DNA of 64,000 bases from JAFDVL01 sp964631865 (GCA_964631865.1 CAZWAK010000019.1:1-64000); one strand, 5' to 3'; shown: positions 16,649-26,209, counted from the first letter of the stretch. The notes: generated by a model not told the origin, from the sequence alone. Translations and numbers: made by a program.

Positions 16649-19099
16649 ATGAAACGGATTTTATCCTTACTTTTGCTGTCGGCTTTCGCGTTGCCTGCCT
16701 TGTCGCAATCGGTTCCAAAAATGGTGCTGCAACAGACGATGACCGACAAAGGCTGGCCGCGCACATACACCAGCGGCGCAACATCATTCTCGGTCTATCA
16801 ACCGCAGATCGAAGCATGGAAAGACAATCAATTTGCCGCGCGCGCCGCCGTTGCTGTCACGACGGGGCAAAGCAAACAACCAACCTACGGCGTGATCTGG
16901 TTCACGTCGCGTACCGAAACCGACAAAGCCAATCGGCTGGTAACGATGACGGACTTTGCAATTACCAAAGCCCATTTTCCCACGCACGCGGAACAGGCAA
17001 CGACTTATCAAAATCTCCTGCAAGCGCGCGTGGCAAAGGCTGCTGAAGTGATCGCGCTGGATCGTTTGTTGGCCGAGATGGCCATCAACGAAGCGCGGAC
17101 AGCGAGCGCGGGTTATCAACTCAAAAACGATCCGCCGATCATTTACTTCAGCACGCGCCCCGCGATTCTGGTGTTGATTGACGGCGAACCCGTGCTGCGC
17201 GCGGTCAAAGACACGAACCTTTCCCGCGTCATCAACACGCGCGTGCTGATTCTGCGCGACGATGCGAAAGGCAAATTTTATCTGCATCTGATGGACGGTT
17301 GGATGGAAGGCGACACCGCCGCAGGCGCGTGGCACGTCGCGCAGAACGTACCGCGCGATTTGCAGAAAGCATTGGCAAGCGCGGCGCAGTCAAAGCAGGT
17401 GGATTTATTGGACGGCGACAAGAAGGCGTCGCTGAGCGAGGCGATGCAGCGCAATGCGTTGCCGATGATTTACACCAGCTTCAGGCCCGCCGAGTTGCTG
17501 CAAGCGCAAGGCGAACCGCAATTCGCGCCGGTCGAAGGCTCACAACTGCTGTACGTGACGAATTCTGAAAACGACATCTTCGTGGACACCTCCACACAAC
17601 AGCGTTACGTGTTGATCTCAGGCCGCTGGTTTCGCAGCGAATCCTTGAACGGGCCGTGGGCGTTTGTGACGGCAGATCGGTTGCCGACGGACTTTGCGAA
17701 GATTCCGATCACGCATGCAAAAGCGAGCGTCCTGGCTTCCGTGCCAGGCACACCGCAAGCAAAGGAAGCATTGATTGCGAACGAGATTCCGCAGACAGCA
17801 ACGATCACGCGCAGCGCCGCGAAACTGACGGTCACGTATGACGGACAACCGCAGTTCCGCACGATTGAAAACACACAACTGGCCTACGCGGTCAACACGC
17901 AAACGCCAGTCATCAAGGTCGAAGCGAATCGCTATTATGCTGTGCAAAATGGTGTGTGGTTTGTTGCGGCGACACCGACGGGAACGTGGGGAGTCGCGTC
18001 TTCCGTGCCATCCGTGATCTACAAGATTCCGCCGAGTTCGCCCGTGCATCACGTGACCTACGTCAAAGTCTATGGCGCGACGCCGGAAGTCGTTTATGTC
18101 GGCTACACGCCGGGTTACTACGGCACAGTCGTTTCCAGCAGCAGCGTGGTTGTCTATGGCACGGGCTGGTATTACCCGCCTTACATCGGCACGGTTTGGT
18201 ACGGCACTTCGTACACCTACGGCTACGGCGCGGGCTTTACCTGGAGCACGTCGAGCGGTTGGGGCGTGGCGTATGGCATCGGCTACGGCTGGAGTAATTA
18301 CTACTATCCGGTTCCGGTGTATGCGGGCTATTCGGCGTATGGCTGCTGTGTTTACGGTGGCGTCGCAGCGGCGAATGTGTACGGGCAATGGGGCAATGTC
18401 GCTTACGCAGGTACAAGAGCGGCGTGGGCGAATCCTTACACGGGCAACGTCGGTCAGGGCGCGGCGTTTTCCGGTGTGAACACGGTGACAGGCACGCGCT
18501 ATAACGGACGCGGCTTCACAAACACCAATGTTTATACGGGTACGACGGTCACGGGCGGCGGCGGCACAGCGTACAACCCTTACACCGGCAGAGGCGCGGC
18601 AGGGCAAGCGGGCGCAGCAAGCAATGCGTACACCGGCAATGCTGTCGCTGGCACAAGAGGCGCGAGCTACAACCCACAAACTGGCGTTGTCAGCGGCGGC
18701 GCAGTCGGCGGAACATACAACGCGGCAACGGGGCAAACCACTGTCGGCGGCAGAGGCTTCACCTATAACACAAAGACGGATACGGGCGTTGCGGTAGGCA
18801 ATAACAATGTCTATGCGGGGCGCGATGGCGAAGTCTATCGCTACAACAAGTCAGACGGCTTGCAACAGCACACAAGCAACGGCTGGTCGTCGGTCTCTCG
18901 CCCCACGGATGCGCAGGCGATTCAGAATCAGCAAGCGGCACGCGCTACGGGGCAACAGCGATGGGATACGTTTCGTTCCTCTGGCGGCCTGAATGGAAAC
19001 TCCGGCGTCACCGGGCAACGAATCGGTTCCGGCAATGGAACGCCACGCTTCGGTTCCGGCGGTGGATTGCCGCGCGGAGGCGGACGCATTCGACGGTAA
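16649..19099 (+). CDS. Large secreted protein with Gly/Tyr-rich repeat tail
   Basis: An 816-residue exported protein with a signal peptide at residues 1-19. Residues 20-470 are an ordinary mixed domain with two similar segments (around PPIIYFSTRPAILVLIDGEP and LPMIYTSFRPAELLQAQGEP). Residues 480-600 are extremely rich in Tyr, Gly, Val and Ser (YVGYTPGYYGTVV, YYPPYIGTVWYGTSYTYGY), and 600-816 are Gly/Thr/Asn repeats such as AYNPYTGRGAAG. Comparable acidobacterial proteins are loosely called carbohydrate-binding. A surface or matrix role is inferred. It belongs to the sigma-54-preceded operon. Confidence 0.75.
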   Translation: MKRILSLLLLSAFALPALSQSVPKMVLQQTMTDKGWPRTYTSGATSFSVYQPQIEAWKDNQFAARAAVAVTTGQSKQPTYGVIWFTSRTETDKANRLVTMTDFAITKAHFPTHAEQATTYQNLLQARVAKAAEVIALDRLLAEMAINEARTASAGYQLKNDPPIIYFSTRPAILVLIDGEPVLRAVKDTNLSRVINTRVLILRDDAKGKFYLHLMDGWMEGDTAAGAWHVAQNVPRDLQKALASAAQSKQVDLLDGDKKASLSEAMQRNALPMIYTSFRPAELLQAQGEPQFAPVEGSQLLYVTNSENDIFVDTSTQQRYVLISGRWFRSESLNGPWAFVTADRLPTDFAKIPITHAKASVLASVPGTPQAKEALIANEIPQTATITRSAAKLTVTYDGQPQFRTIENTQLAYAVNTQTPVIKVEANRYYAVQNGVWFVAATPTGTWGVASSVPSVIYKIPPSSPVHHVTYVKVYGATPEVVYVGYTPGYYGTVVSSSSVVVYGTGWYYPPYIGTVWYGTSYTYGYGAGFTWSTSSGWGVAYGIGYGWSNYYYPVPVYAGYSAYGCCVYGGVAAANVYGQWGNVAYAGTRAAWANPYTGNVGQGAAFSGVNTVTGTRYNGRGFTNTNVYTGTTVTGGGGTAYNPYTGRGAAGQAGAASNAYTGNAVAGTRGASYNPQTGVVSGGAVGGTYNAATGQTTVGGRGFTYNTKTDTGVAVGNNNVYAGRDGEVYRYNKSDGLQQHTSNGWSSVSRPTDAQAIQNQQAARATGQQRWDTFRSSGGLNGNSGVTGQRIGSGNGTPRFGSGGGLPRGGGRIRR

Positions 19100-19220
19100 A
19101 TCAATAACGATTCCAGGCTGTTCGCAATTGGCCTGAGAACTCAAACAAACATTGAGGAGAACACAGGTTTGTTCTTCCGCTGGATGGTGATTGAAAAATA
19201 AATGTACCCGCTGAAAAAGA

Positions 19221-19291
19221 GGCGTCAAGAGTTCAAGCTTCAGCTTGTTGATGCGCTGAAAAGCCAACCTAAAGGTTGAACTCTTAACGCC
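19221..19291. repeat. Inverted repeat GGCGTCAAGAGTTCAA family
   Basis: AAGAGTTCAA at 19227-19236 is complementary to TTGAACTCTT at 19276-19285, with flanking GGCGT and AACGCC extending the pairing imperfectly. The interior holds CAAGCTTCAGCTTG. It occupies the 256-base gap before the TolC gene; otherwise I see no gene there. Confidence 0.65.
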
Positions 19292-19355
19292 TGTTTCCGA
19301 AGGACATTCTTTTCTCTGTGATCATTTGGTAGAACAACAAACCGGAGGGACATCT

Positions 19356-20711
19356 ATGCAAATTCGACGGTTTTTCTTACTGGCATTGTTCGTCCTGTTG
19401 CTGGGCGCGCACGCGACGCAAGCACAGGAACCTGCCTTTTCACAAAGCGAAGTGTTAACGCTCGAACAAGCCATCACGCTGGCCTTGCAGGGCAATCGGC
19501 AAATCAAAACATCCGCGCTCGAAGTGACAAAATACGAGCACCGCATCGCCGCCGCCAAAACGTATCGGCTGCCGGAATTCAAAACGACGGTTTCGGGATC
19601 ACAGCTTCTGTCCGCGATGAACTTCAAATTCGAGCAGGGCGTCTTTGGCAATTACCCAAACATCGGCCCGATTCCATCGAAAGACACGGTCATCAGCACC
19701 GCGCGCCGACCGATGTTTGTCGTCAACCAACAAATCAATCAACCGCTGTCGCAACTCTATCGCATCGGCCTGAACGTGAAACAACTTGGCGTCGGGCGCG
19801 AAATCGCACAGCAACAACTGCGCGCGCAACAACACGCAATCGTCAACAACGTCAAGCAGGCTTATTACGCGCTGCTGCAAACCCAGAGCGCGCTTCATGT
19901 GACGGAAGAATCCATCAAGCTCTACCGCGAACTCGACCGTGTCACGGGCGAATACGTCGTGCAACAAGTCGCGCTGAAATCGGAAGGGCTGGAGGTCAAA
20001 ACGCGCCTGGCGAAAGCTGAACTCGATGCTTCCACATTGCGCGATCAATTGGCTTCGCAAAAAGAGCAACTCAATCAATTGCTCGGACGCGAGGTAAACA
20101 CGGAATTCACCGTCAGCCTGGTACAAGCGATGAGCCGTTATGAAGCTGACCTCATCGCCGCGCGCACAAAGGCATTGGAACTGCGGCCTGAATTGCAGGA
20201 AGCCAAGCTCAAGATCAAATCGGCGGAGTATGACCGGCGCATCAAAAAGTCGGAATACATCCCCGATGTCAGCCTGAGCTTCAATTACGTTTCGGCAACT
20301 AACGTCAACTTCGTGCCGCGCCAGATGTCGAGCCTCGGTGTGACGCTGAGTTGGGAGCCGTTTGATTGGGGTCGTCGCAAACGCGAAGTCGCCGAAAAGA
20401 ACACCATCATCGAACAGGCGCGGCACGCCGAGCGCGAAACCGAAAGCGCCGTCCTGATCGAAGTCAACAGCAAATTCCGCAAGCTGCAACAAACGCGCCA
20501 ACAGCTTGTCATCTCTCGTATGACCGAAGAGACGGCGCGCGAACAACTCCGCGTCATGTCGAATCGGTATACCGCACAGGCTGCGCTGCTGAAAGACGTG
20601 CTGCAAGCGCAAACCACGCTCGCGGACGCGAATTATCAATATCAACAGGCAATGCTCGCGCTGTGGGCCGCGCGCGCTGAATTTGAAAAAGCAGTAGGAG
20701 GAGACTTATGA
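19356..20711 (+). CDS. TolC-family outer-membrane efflux protein
   Basis: A 451-residue protein with a signal peptide (residues 1-23, ending TQAQ) and two long coiled-coil OEP repeats. LTLEQAITLALQGNRQIK marks the first repeat and LELRPELQEAKLKIKSAEYDRR the second, with WEPFDWGRRKREVAEKNTII following. It should form the outer-membrane duct of the RND pump encoded next. GGAGGGA precedes the ATG. Its stop overlaps the adaptor start by four bases. Confidence 0.92.
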   Translation: MQIRRFFLLALFVLLLGAHATQAQEPAFSQSEVLTLEQAITLALQGNRQIKTSALEVTKYEHRIAAAKTYRLPEFKTTVSGSQLLSAMNFKFEQGVFGNYPNIGPIPSKDTVISTARRPMFVVNQQINQPLSQLYRIGLNVKQLGVGREIAQQQLRAQQHAIVNNVKQAYYALLQTQSALHVTEESIKLYRELDRVTGEYVVQQVALKSEGLEVKTRLAKAELDASTLRDQLASQKEQLNQLLGREVNTEFTVSLVQAMSRYEADLIAARTKALELRPELQEAKLKIKSAEYDRRIKKSEYIPDVSLSFNYVSATNVNFVPRQMSSLGVTLSWEPFDWGRRKREVAEKNTIIEQARHAERETESAVLIEVNSKFRKLQQTRQQLVISRMTEETAREQLRVMSNRYTAQAALLKDVLQAQTTLADANYQYQQAMLALWAARAEFEKAVGGDL

Positions 20712-22045
20712 AAAATCAAAAGGCAAAAGGCAAAGATCAAAAGGCAAAAGTTGTCGGAAGTATTTTTATGCTTGGTTTGTTGCTGGGCTGTGCGCTGCTC
20801 GGCGCGAGTTGCAGCAAGAAGAGTGAAGCGGCGGTCAATCCGCCGGTCGCGGTGAAGATCAAAACGGTCGAGACGAATGCGATCAGTCGCGGCGTGCGCT
20901 ATTCGGCCAACATCGAACCGGCCAAGCAAGTGGATTTGGCCTTCAAAGTCAGCGGTTATTTAGATCGCATTCTGCAAGTGCGTGGCGTGGACGGACGGAT
21001 GCGCGACGTGCAGGCGGGCGACATCGTGACGAGAGGCGCTGTGCTGGCGCGCGTGCGGCAAAGCGAGTACGCCGTGAAGGTCAGTCAATCGCAGTCACAA
21101 GTCGCCGAAGCGAAATCCTCGCTCGAATCCAGTCACGCGCAGTATGCCGAAGCACAATCGGCGATCACTGCGGGCAAAGCGCAACTGGCCGAAGCGGACG
21201 CTGCGTTTGCGAAAGCAAAATTGGACTTTGACCGCGCGAAAAATCTCTTTGCCAGTCAGAGTCTGACCAAAGCCGATTACGACGCCGCGAAGTTGCAATT
21301 CGAGTCCGCCGAAGCCAAACACGCCGCTGCACGTTCGCAAGTGGCGATGTACGAAGCAAAGGAACACGCCGCGAAAGCACAGATCGAAGTGCTGCGCGCC
21401 AAAGTCAACGGCTCTGAAGCCGCCGTCGCCTCGGCAGTGATTCCGCTGCAAGACACAGCATTGCGCGCGCCGATGGACGGCATCGTGTTGCAACGAACGG
21501 TGGAATCCGGCGCACTCGTTTCGCCGGGGCAGGTCGGCTTCGCCATCGCGGATTTGGCTTCTGTCAAAGCGGTCTTCGGCGTGCCGGATTTGACCGTCGG
21601 CAAATTGAAACTCGGCGGCACGTTGACGGTCACGACGGAATCATTGCCCGGCACAGAGTTTCAAGGCCAGATCACGCGCATCGCGCCCGCTGCGGATGCG
21701 AAGAGCCGCGTCTTTGAAATCGAAGTTTCGATTGCCAATCCGCGCCGCGCGCTCAAAGCCGGAATGATTGCCTCGCTCGAAGTCGCCGCTGACAAAGCGC
21801 AAGAGGCTGTCACGGTCGTGCCTGTTTCCGCCATCGTGCGGGCAGCCAACGGAGCCGAGCAATATGCGGTGTTCGTGGTCGAAGAAACGGGCGGAAAAGC
21901 GACTGCTCGCGCTCGCCCGGTGAAATTAGGCGAAGCATTCGGCAACACGATTGCCGTGCTGGAAGGCATCAGCATCGGCGAGCGCGTTATTACGACCGGC
22001 GCAACGCTGACCAAGGATGGACAAGCAGTGCAGGTGATTCCGTAG
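20708..22045 (+). CDS. RND efflux periplasmic adaptor (membrane fusion) lipoprotein
   Basis: A 445-residue HlyD/AcrA-type adaptor. The N terminus is odd: MKNQKAKGKDQKAK is a run of translated AAAGGCAAAA repeat words before the hydrophobic segment. A lipobox-like LLLGC or GASC follows, so membrane anchoring by lipid is likely. Then a beta-barrel/lipoyl part (QVDLAFKVSGYLDRI), a long alpha hairpin (residues 115-230), ALRAPMDGIVLQRTVESGALVSPGQ and the C-terminal membrane-proximal domain. It starts inside the TolC stop (ATGA). Confidence 0.92.
   Translation: MKNQKAKGKDQKAKVVGSIFMLGLLLGCALLGASCSKKSEAAVNPPVAVKIKTVETNAISRGVRYSANIEPAKQVDLAFKVSGYLDRILQVRGVDGRMRDVQAGDIVTRGAVLARVRQSEYAVKVSQSQSQVAEAKSSLESSHAQYAEAQSAITAGKAQLAEADAAFAKAKLDFDRAKNLFASQSLTKADYDAAKLQFESAEAKHAAARSQVAMYEAKEHAAKAQIEVLRAKVNGSEAAVASAVIPLQDTALRAPMDGIVLQRTVESGALVSPGQVGFAIADLASVKAVFGVPDLTVGKLKLGGTLTVTTESLPGTEFQGQITRIAPAADAKSRVFEIEVSIANPRRALKAGMIASLEVAADKAQEAVTVVPVSAIVRAANGAEQYAVFVVEETGGKATARARPVKLGEAFGNTIAVLEGISIGERVITTGATLTKDGQAVQVIP
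20709..20753 (+). repeat. AAAAGGCAAAAG word repeat inside a start region
   Basis: The word ATCAAAAGGCAAAAG occurs twice with an intervening GGCAAAG, in the same style as the intergenic word-like repeats. Here it overlaps the first 14 codons of the adaptor gene. Confidence 0.6.
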
Positions 22046-22063
22046 CCACGTGAGCCAATTGAG

Positions 22064-22176
22064 AATTTCATTTTCCATTTTCCATTTTAGATTTTTCATT
22101 TGTCATTGGGTGCGTCCGTTACCGACAGGCAATGAAAAATGACAACTGGAAAATGGAAAATGGAAAATGAAAAACA
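22064..22176. repeat. Second TTTTCCATTTTTCATTTG-family element
   Basis: Degenerate TTTTCCATTTTCCATTTTAGATTT-type words occupy 22066-22108, ending CATTTGTCATTG. The reverse-complement words CAATGAAAAATGACAACTGG and AAAATGG repeats follow at 22130-22172. The same words form the perfect stem at 15876-15930. The element lies between the adaptor and pump genes. Confidence 0.85.
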
Positions 22177-22188
22177 AGGAGTGAATGT

Positions 22189-25100
22189 ATGTCACAACAT
22201 CGTAGCGACACTGAAACTATCAACAAAACCCACAACACCGCGCGCTTCTTTGTCGAGACGCGCCACATCGCCTGGGTGCTGCTCATTGCTACGTGCGTGT
22301 GGGGCGTGTTCGGCTATTTGAGCATGCCACAGCGCAAAGACCCGGAAGTACAAGTGCGCACCGCCGTCGCCTTGACGCCGTGGAAAGGCGCGAGCGTAGA
22401 GAAGATCGAACAACTCGTCACCAAAAAAATCGAGACACAGATTGCGGCCAACGCCAAAGTGACGAAGATCGAATCCATCTCGCGCACAGGGATTTCGGTG
22501 GTCTATCTCGACCTCGACGAAAACCTGAAAGAAACCGGCAAAGAACTCGACGACATCAAGCTCAAGCTCGACAGCATTCGCGATTTGCCCGATGGCGCGG
22601 GGCCAATCAATTTCGTGAAAGATTTCGGCGACACCGCAGCCTTGATGCTGACGGTTGCCAGCCCGAAAGTCAGCGAAGTGGAAATTGATTTGCGCGCCAA
22701 TGCGATTCAGCCTGCGATTGAAAAGGCGCGCGCATCGTCCAATGGTTCGCGTGCTGCATTGGTTGTTTGTTTCCCGCAAGCTCTCGAATTGCAAATGATC
22801 CGCAAGCATCGGGACATGTTTGTTGAGTATCTGAAAAAACAGAATACGGTTACAGACACGCGACTGCTCGAAGGCGCAGGATTCATCGGCCTGGATGCTG
22901 TGGTGAGTGTAGACGATGCAGCATTGGCCGCAGCTACACAGCGATTCCTGCGAGAAGAATTGCAGGCGGCTGAATTGCATCCTGATGCTTGGCAACCGGT
23001 TGTGATTCGCAATCCGAAGGAAACGCGCGACAAGCTCGCAGCAGCGGCAGGGGACAAGTACAGCTACCGCGAACTTGATCAATTCACCGATCAAATCGAA
23101 AAGACGATCAAGACGCTGCCGATGGTGTCGAAGGTTTCACGCACGGGGCTGCTTGATGAACGAGTGTTTTTGTATTACTCGCAGGAACGGCTCGCCGCGT
23201 ATGGCATTCAAACGTCCAAACTGCCGGATGTTTTGAGCGCGCGCAACATCACGTTGCCGGGCGGACAGCTTGCCGTCGAAGGCAAAAATCTTTCGATTGA
23301 CCCGACCGGCGAATTCAAAAGCGAAACGGAAATCGGTGGTGTGGTCGTGACAACATCGGCCAACGGTGCGCCTGTTTACTTGCGCGACATCGCAGACATT
23401 ACACGCGGCTACGAAAGTCCGGCGAAGTTTTTGAATTACTACAACTGGCGTGATGCGAAAGGCCAGTGGCAGCGCACGCGCGCCGTCACATTGTCGGTGC
23501 AAATGCGTTCCGGTGAACAGATTGACAAGTTCGGCGCGGCGATTGACGCAACGCTCGCGGATTTGAAGAAACGTTTGCCCGAAGATTTGGTGATGGCGCG
23601 CACGTCGGATCAGCCGTTGCAGGTCAAAGAAAACATCAGTCTGTTTATGTCGAGCCTGTACGAAGCCGTGATTCTGGTCGTTATCATTTCGCTCATCGGT
23701 TTTTGGGAATGGCGCTCGGCCTTGCTGATGGCACTTTCAATTCCGATCACGTTGCTGATGACCTTCGGGATGATGTATGCGGTCGGCGTGGATTTGCAGC
23801 AGGTGTCCGTCGCCAGCTTAATCATCGCGCTCGGCTTGCTCGTGGATGACCCGGTGGTCGCGGGCGATGCGATCAAACGCGATCTCGCAGCGGGGCATTC
23901 GGCCATCATTTCCGCGTGGTTGGGGCCGACGAAGCTGGCGACGGCGATTTTGTATGCGACGATCACGAACATCGTAGCTTACTTGCCGTTCCTGTTGTTG
24001 AAGGGCGCAACCGGCGAATTCGTTTACACGTTGCCCGTCGTGTTGACCGCATCGCTCGTGGCTTCGCGGTTGGTTTCGATGACGTTTATTCCGCTGCTTG
24101 GGTATTACCTGTTGCGCCCGAAAGCGGAGTTGCCGATTGCCGAACGCCGCACGAAAGGCTTCGCCGCGTTTTACTATCGCATCGGCAATGCAGCGATCAA
24201 TCATCGCTGGAAAGTGCTGGCGGGTTCGCTCGCGTTTCTTTTGCTCGGTGGCTTTTTCATGAGCCAGCTCAAGCAACAGTTCTTCCCGAAAGACCTGTCG
24301 TATCTTTCGTACGTGGATATTTGGTTGCCGGAAGACGCGCCGTTATCGGCTACGAATGAAGCCGCGCATCGCGCCGAAGCCGTGATTCGCGAAGTCATTC
24401 AGCAATACGGCAAAGAGCATCAGCACCCTCACCAAAATGAAGAGATGCTGCAATCGCTGACGACGTTTATTGGCGGTGGTGGCCCGCGTTTCTGGTTCTC
24501 GGTTGCGCCGGAACAGCAGCAACTGAACTACGCGCAAATCATCATTCAGGTCAAAGACAAGCACGACACCGAACACTTGATCGAACCGTTGCAGCAGGCG
24601 TTGAATGCCGCGGTCACGGGGGCGCGCGTAGATGTGCGTCAGTTGGAATCGGGCAAGGCTGTCGGGTTGCCGGTGCAGATTCGCATTGCGGGCGATGACG
24701 CAGCGACCTTGCGCGCGCAGGCCGAAAAGGTCAAAGACATCTTTCGTCCGATTCCGTTGGCCGCGCGTGTGCGCGACGATTGGGGCGACGAAAGCTTTAC
24801 GGTTGGATTGCGCACTGACCCCGACCGCGCGAATCTGGCGGGCGTGACGAATTACGATGTCGCGACGGCTTCGGCAACGGCAACGAACGGCTACAAAGTT
24901 ACAACCTTGCGCGAAGGCGACAAACAGATTCCGGTCGTTGCGCGACTGCGAATGGAAGAGCGGGCGCAACTCACCGACCTTAACAACCTGTACGTTTATT
25001 CGTCACAAGGAACAGGCCGTGTGCCGCTCGGTCAAGTGTCGTCGGTTGAATATCGGATGCAGACCGAAAAGCTGCGCCGCCGCAATCAATTCCGCACGAT

Positions 25101-25821
25101 CACTGTAGCCTGTTTTCCCAAAGACGGCGTGCTGCCTTCAGAGATCATGAAAGCCGCGCGACCGCAGTTGGACGCCTTTGCGAGCGCGTTGCCGCCCGGC
25201 TATCGCATGGAAATCGGCGGCGAAGAAGAAGAGCAGGTGAAAGGCTTCAGGAACCTGTCGGTCGTGTTGTTGATTTCGATTGCTGCGATCTTCCTCGCGC
25301 TGGTGTTTCAATTCAAACACGCCTTCAAGCCGCTGATTGTCTTTGCCGCAATTCCGTACGGAATGGTCGGCGCGCTGGCGGCATTGTGGGTGAGGGGTTC
25401 GCCGTTCGGGTTCATGGCGTTTCTTGGTTGCGTGAGTTTAGTCGGCGTGATCGTCAGCCACGTTATTGTGCTGTTCGACTTTATCGAAGAAGCCCACGAA
25501 CGCGGCGCGTCATTGCGCGAGGCGTTGCTGGATGCGGGGATTATGCGCTTGCGTCCGGTGCTGATTACGGTTGGCGCAACGGTGATTGCGTTGTTCCCAT
25601 TGGCCGCGCACGGCGGGCCGTTGTGGGAGCCGATGTGTTACGCGCAAATCGGCGGCTTGAGCGTGGCGACGTTTGTGACGTTGCTGCTTGTGCCAGTGCT
25701 GTACGCAATCTTCGTGCTGGATCTGAAACTGGTGAAGTGGGAAGGCATCGGCGAAGCGCCGCATCAGACAGCGGAAGAAATTGAGCCTGTCGCGGGTGGA
25801 ATGATCGGGGCGCATCAGTAA
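22189..25821 (+). CDS. RND-family efflux pump, inner-membrane subunit
   Basis: A 1210-residue resistance-nodulation-division transporter, longer than the usual 1020-1050. The first membrane helix (residues 27-46) is followed by SMPQRKDPEVQVRTAVALTP, the conserved RND start. The proton-relay helix has LIIALGLLVDDPVVAGDAI with the Asp-Asp pair. The second helix bundle includes FLALVFQFKHAFKPLIVFAAIPYGMVGA and LRPVLITVGATVIALFPLA. Additional length lies in the periplasmic porter loops. ACAAGGAGTG precedes the ATG. With the TolC and adaptor genes it forms a complete tripartite pump; substrate is unknown. Confidence 0.95.
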   Translation: MSQHRSDTETINKTHNTARFFVETRHIAWVLLIATCVWGVFGYLSMPQRKDPEVQVRTAVALTPWKGASVEKIEQLVTKKIETQIAANAKVTKIESISRTGISVVYLDLDENLKETGKELDDIKLKLDSIRDLPDGAGPINFVKDFGDTAALMLTVASPKVSEVEIDLRANAIQPAIEKARASSNGSRAALVVCFPQALELQMIRKHRDMFVEYLKKQNTVTDTRLLEGAGFIGLDAVVSVDDAALAAATQRFLREELQAAELHPDAWQPVVIRNPKETRDKLAAAAGDKYSYRELDQFTDQIEKTIKTLPMVSKVSRTGLLDERVFLYYSQERLAAYGIQTSKLPDVLSARNITLPGGQLAVEGKNLSIDPTGEFKSETEIGGVVVTTSANGAPVYLRDIADITRGYESPAKFLNYYNWRDAKGQWQRTRAVTLSVQMRSGEQIDKFGAAIDATLADLKKRLPEDLVMARTSDQPLQVKENISLFMSSLYEAVILVVIISLIGFWEWRSALLMALSIPITLLMTFGMMYAVGVDLQQVSVASLIIALGLLVDDPVVAGDAIKRDLAAGHSAIISAWLGPTKLATAILYATITNIVAYLPFLLLKGATGEFVYTLPVVLTASLVASRLVSMTFIPLLGYYLLRPKAELPIAERRTKGFAAFYYRIGNAAINHRWKVLAGSLAFLLLGGFFMSQLKQQFFPKDLSYLSYVDIWLPEDAPLSATNEAAHRAEAVIREVIQQYGKEHQHPHQNEEMLQSLTTFIGGGGPRFWFSVAPEQQQLNYAQIIIQVKDKHDTEHLIEPLQQALNAAVTGARVDVRQLESGKAVGLPVQIRIAGDDAATLRAQAEKVKDIFRPIPLAARVRDDWGDESFTVGLRTDPDRANLAGVTNYDVATASATATNGYKVTTLREGDKQIPVVARLRMEERAQLTDLNNLYVYSSQGTGRVPLGQVSSVEYRMQTEKLRRRNQFRTITVACFPKDGVLPSEIMKAARPQLDAFASALPPGYRMEIGGEEEEQVKGFRNLSVVLLISIAAIFLALVFQFKHAFKPLIVFAAIPYGMVGALAALWVRGSPFGFMAFLGCVSLVGVIVSHVIVLFDFIEEAHERGASLREALLDAGIMRLRPVLITVGATVIALFPLAAHGGPLWEPMCYAQIGGLSVATFVTLLLVPVLYAIFVLDLKLVKWEGIGEAPHQTAEEIEPVAGGMIGAHQ

Positions 25822-25996
25822 ACAGAACACGGATGCAACCGATATGACCGATCAAGACAGATCAGCGCCAATCCGTCGCATCCGTTTCACCCGTGTTCTG
25901 TTTGCACTCATCATGATGGAATACCGATGCAACGGATACGACGGAGCAAGACAGATCAGAACGAATCCGTGCCATCCGTTGCGTCCGTGTTCCATT
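25821..25996. repeat. Two tandem ACACGGAT-type inverted-repeat elements
   Basis: First element: AACAGAACACGG at 25821-25832 pairs exactly with CCGTGTTCTGTT at 25891-25902. Second element: 25916-25995, ending TCCGTGTTCCAT, pairs imperfectly with ATGGAATACCGA. Interiors repeat GATGCAACGGAT and ACAGATCAG words. Same family and two-unit layout as 9915-10080. It fills the first half of the 388-base gap before the sigma factor gene; the second half holds activator sites and a sigma-54 promoter. Confidence 0.85.
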
Positions 25997-25999
25997 GCC

Positions 26000-26045
26000 G
26001 CCGACATTTCGGCATCTGCCGAAGAACACGCGCCGAAATGTCGGC
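26000..26045. promoter_or_regulatory. Paired 14-bp activator sites, EBP2 type
   Basis: GCCGACATTTCGGC at 26000-26013 and its exact reverse complement GCCGAAATGTCGGC at 26032-26045, again 32 bases apart. They lie 121-166 bases upstream of the sigma-54 promoter at 26166. Confidence 0.75.
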
Positions 26046-26165
26046 GACACAGCACGATCACGATGAAGAGAAGGCCAGCACGAAAGACCAATGAACAAAC
26101 CAAACTTATGCTCTTGCAATCATTTGAATCATCGCCGCAATCTTCATCGCCGCCCGCTCGCGCTG

Positions 26166-26181
26166 TGGCAAGGCGCTTGCC
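26166..26181 (+). promoter_or_regulatory. Sigma-54 promoter upstream of the sigma factor gene
   Basis: TGGCAAGGCGCTTGCC matches the -24/-12 consensus with correct spacing. It is 29 bases before the chosen start codon, leaving a short leader that contains the AAGGAGG ribosome site. Confidence 0.75.
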
Positions 26182-26209
26182 CTTCTTCTGGCTGAGAAGG
26201 AGGTCAATG

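Noticed and set aside
25844..26209. N-terminal extension of the sigma factor frame back to 25844
   Set aside because: The upstream codons fall in repeats, activator palindromes and the sigma-54 promoter; a strong ribosome site marks the start at 26210.
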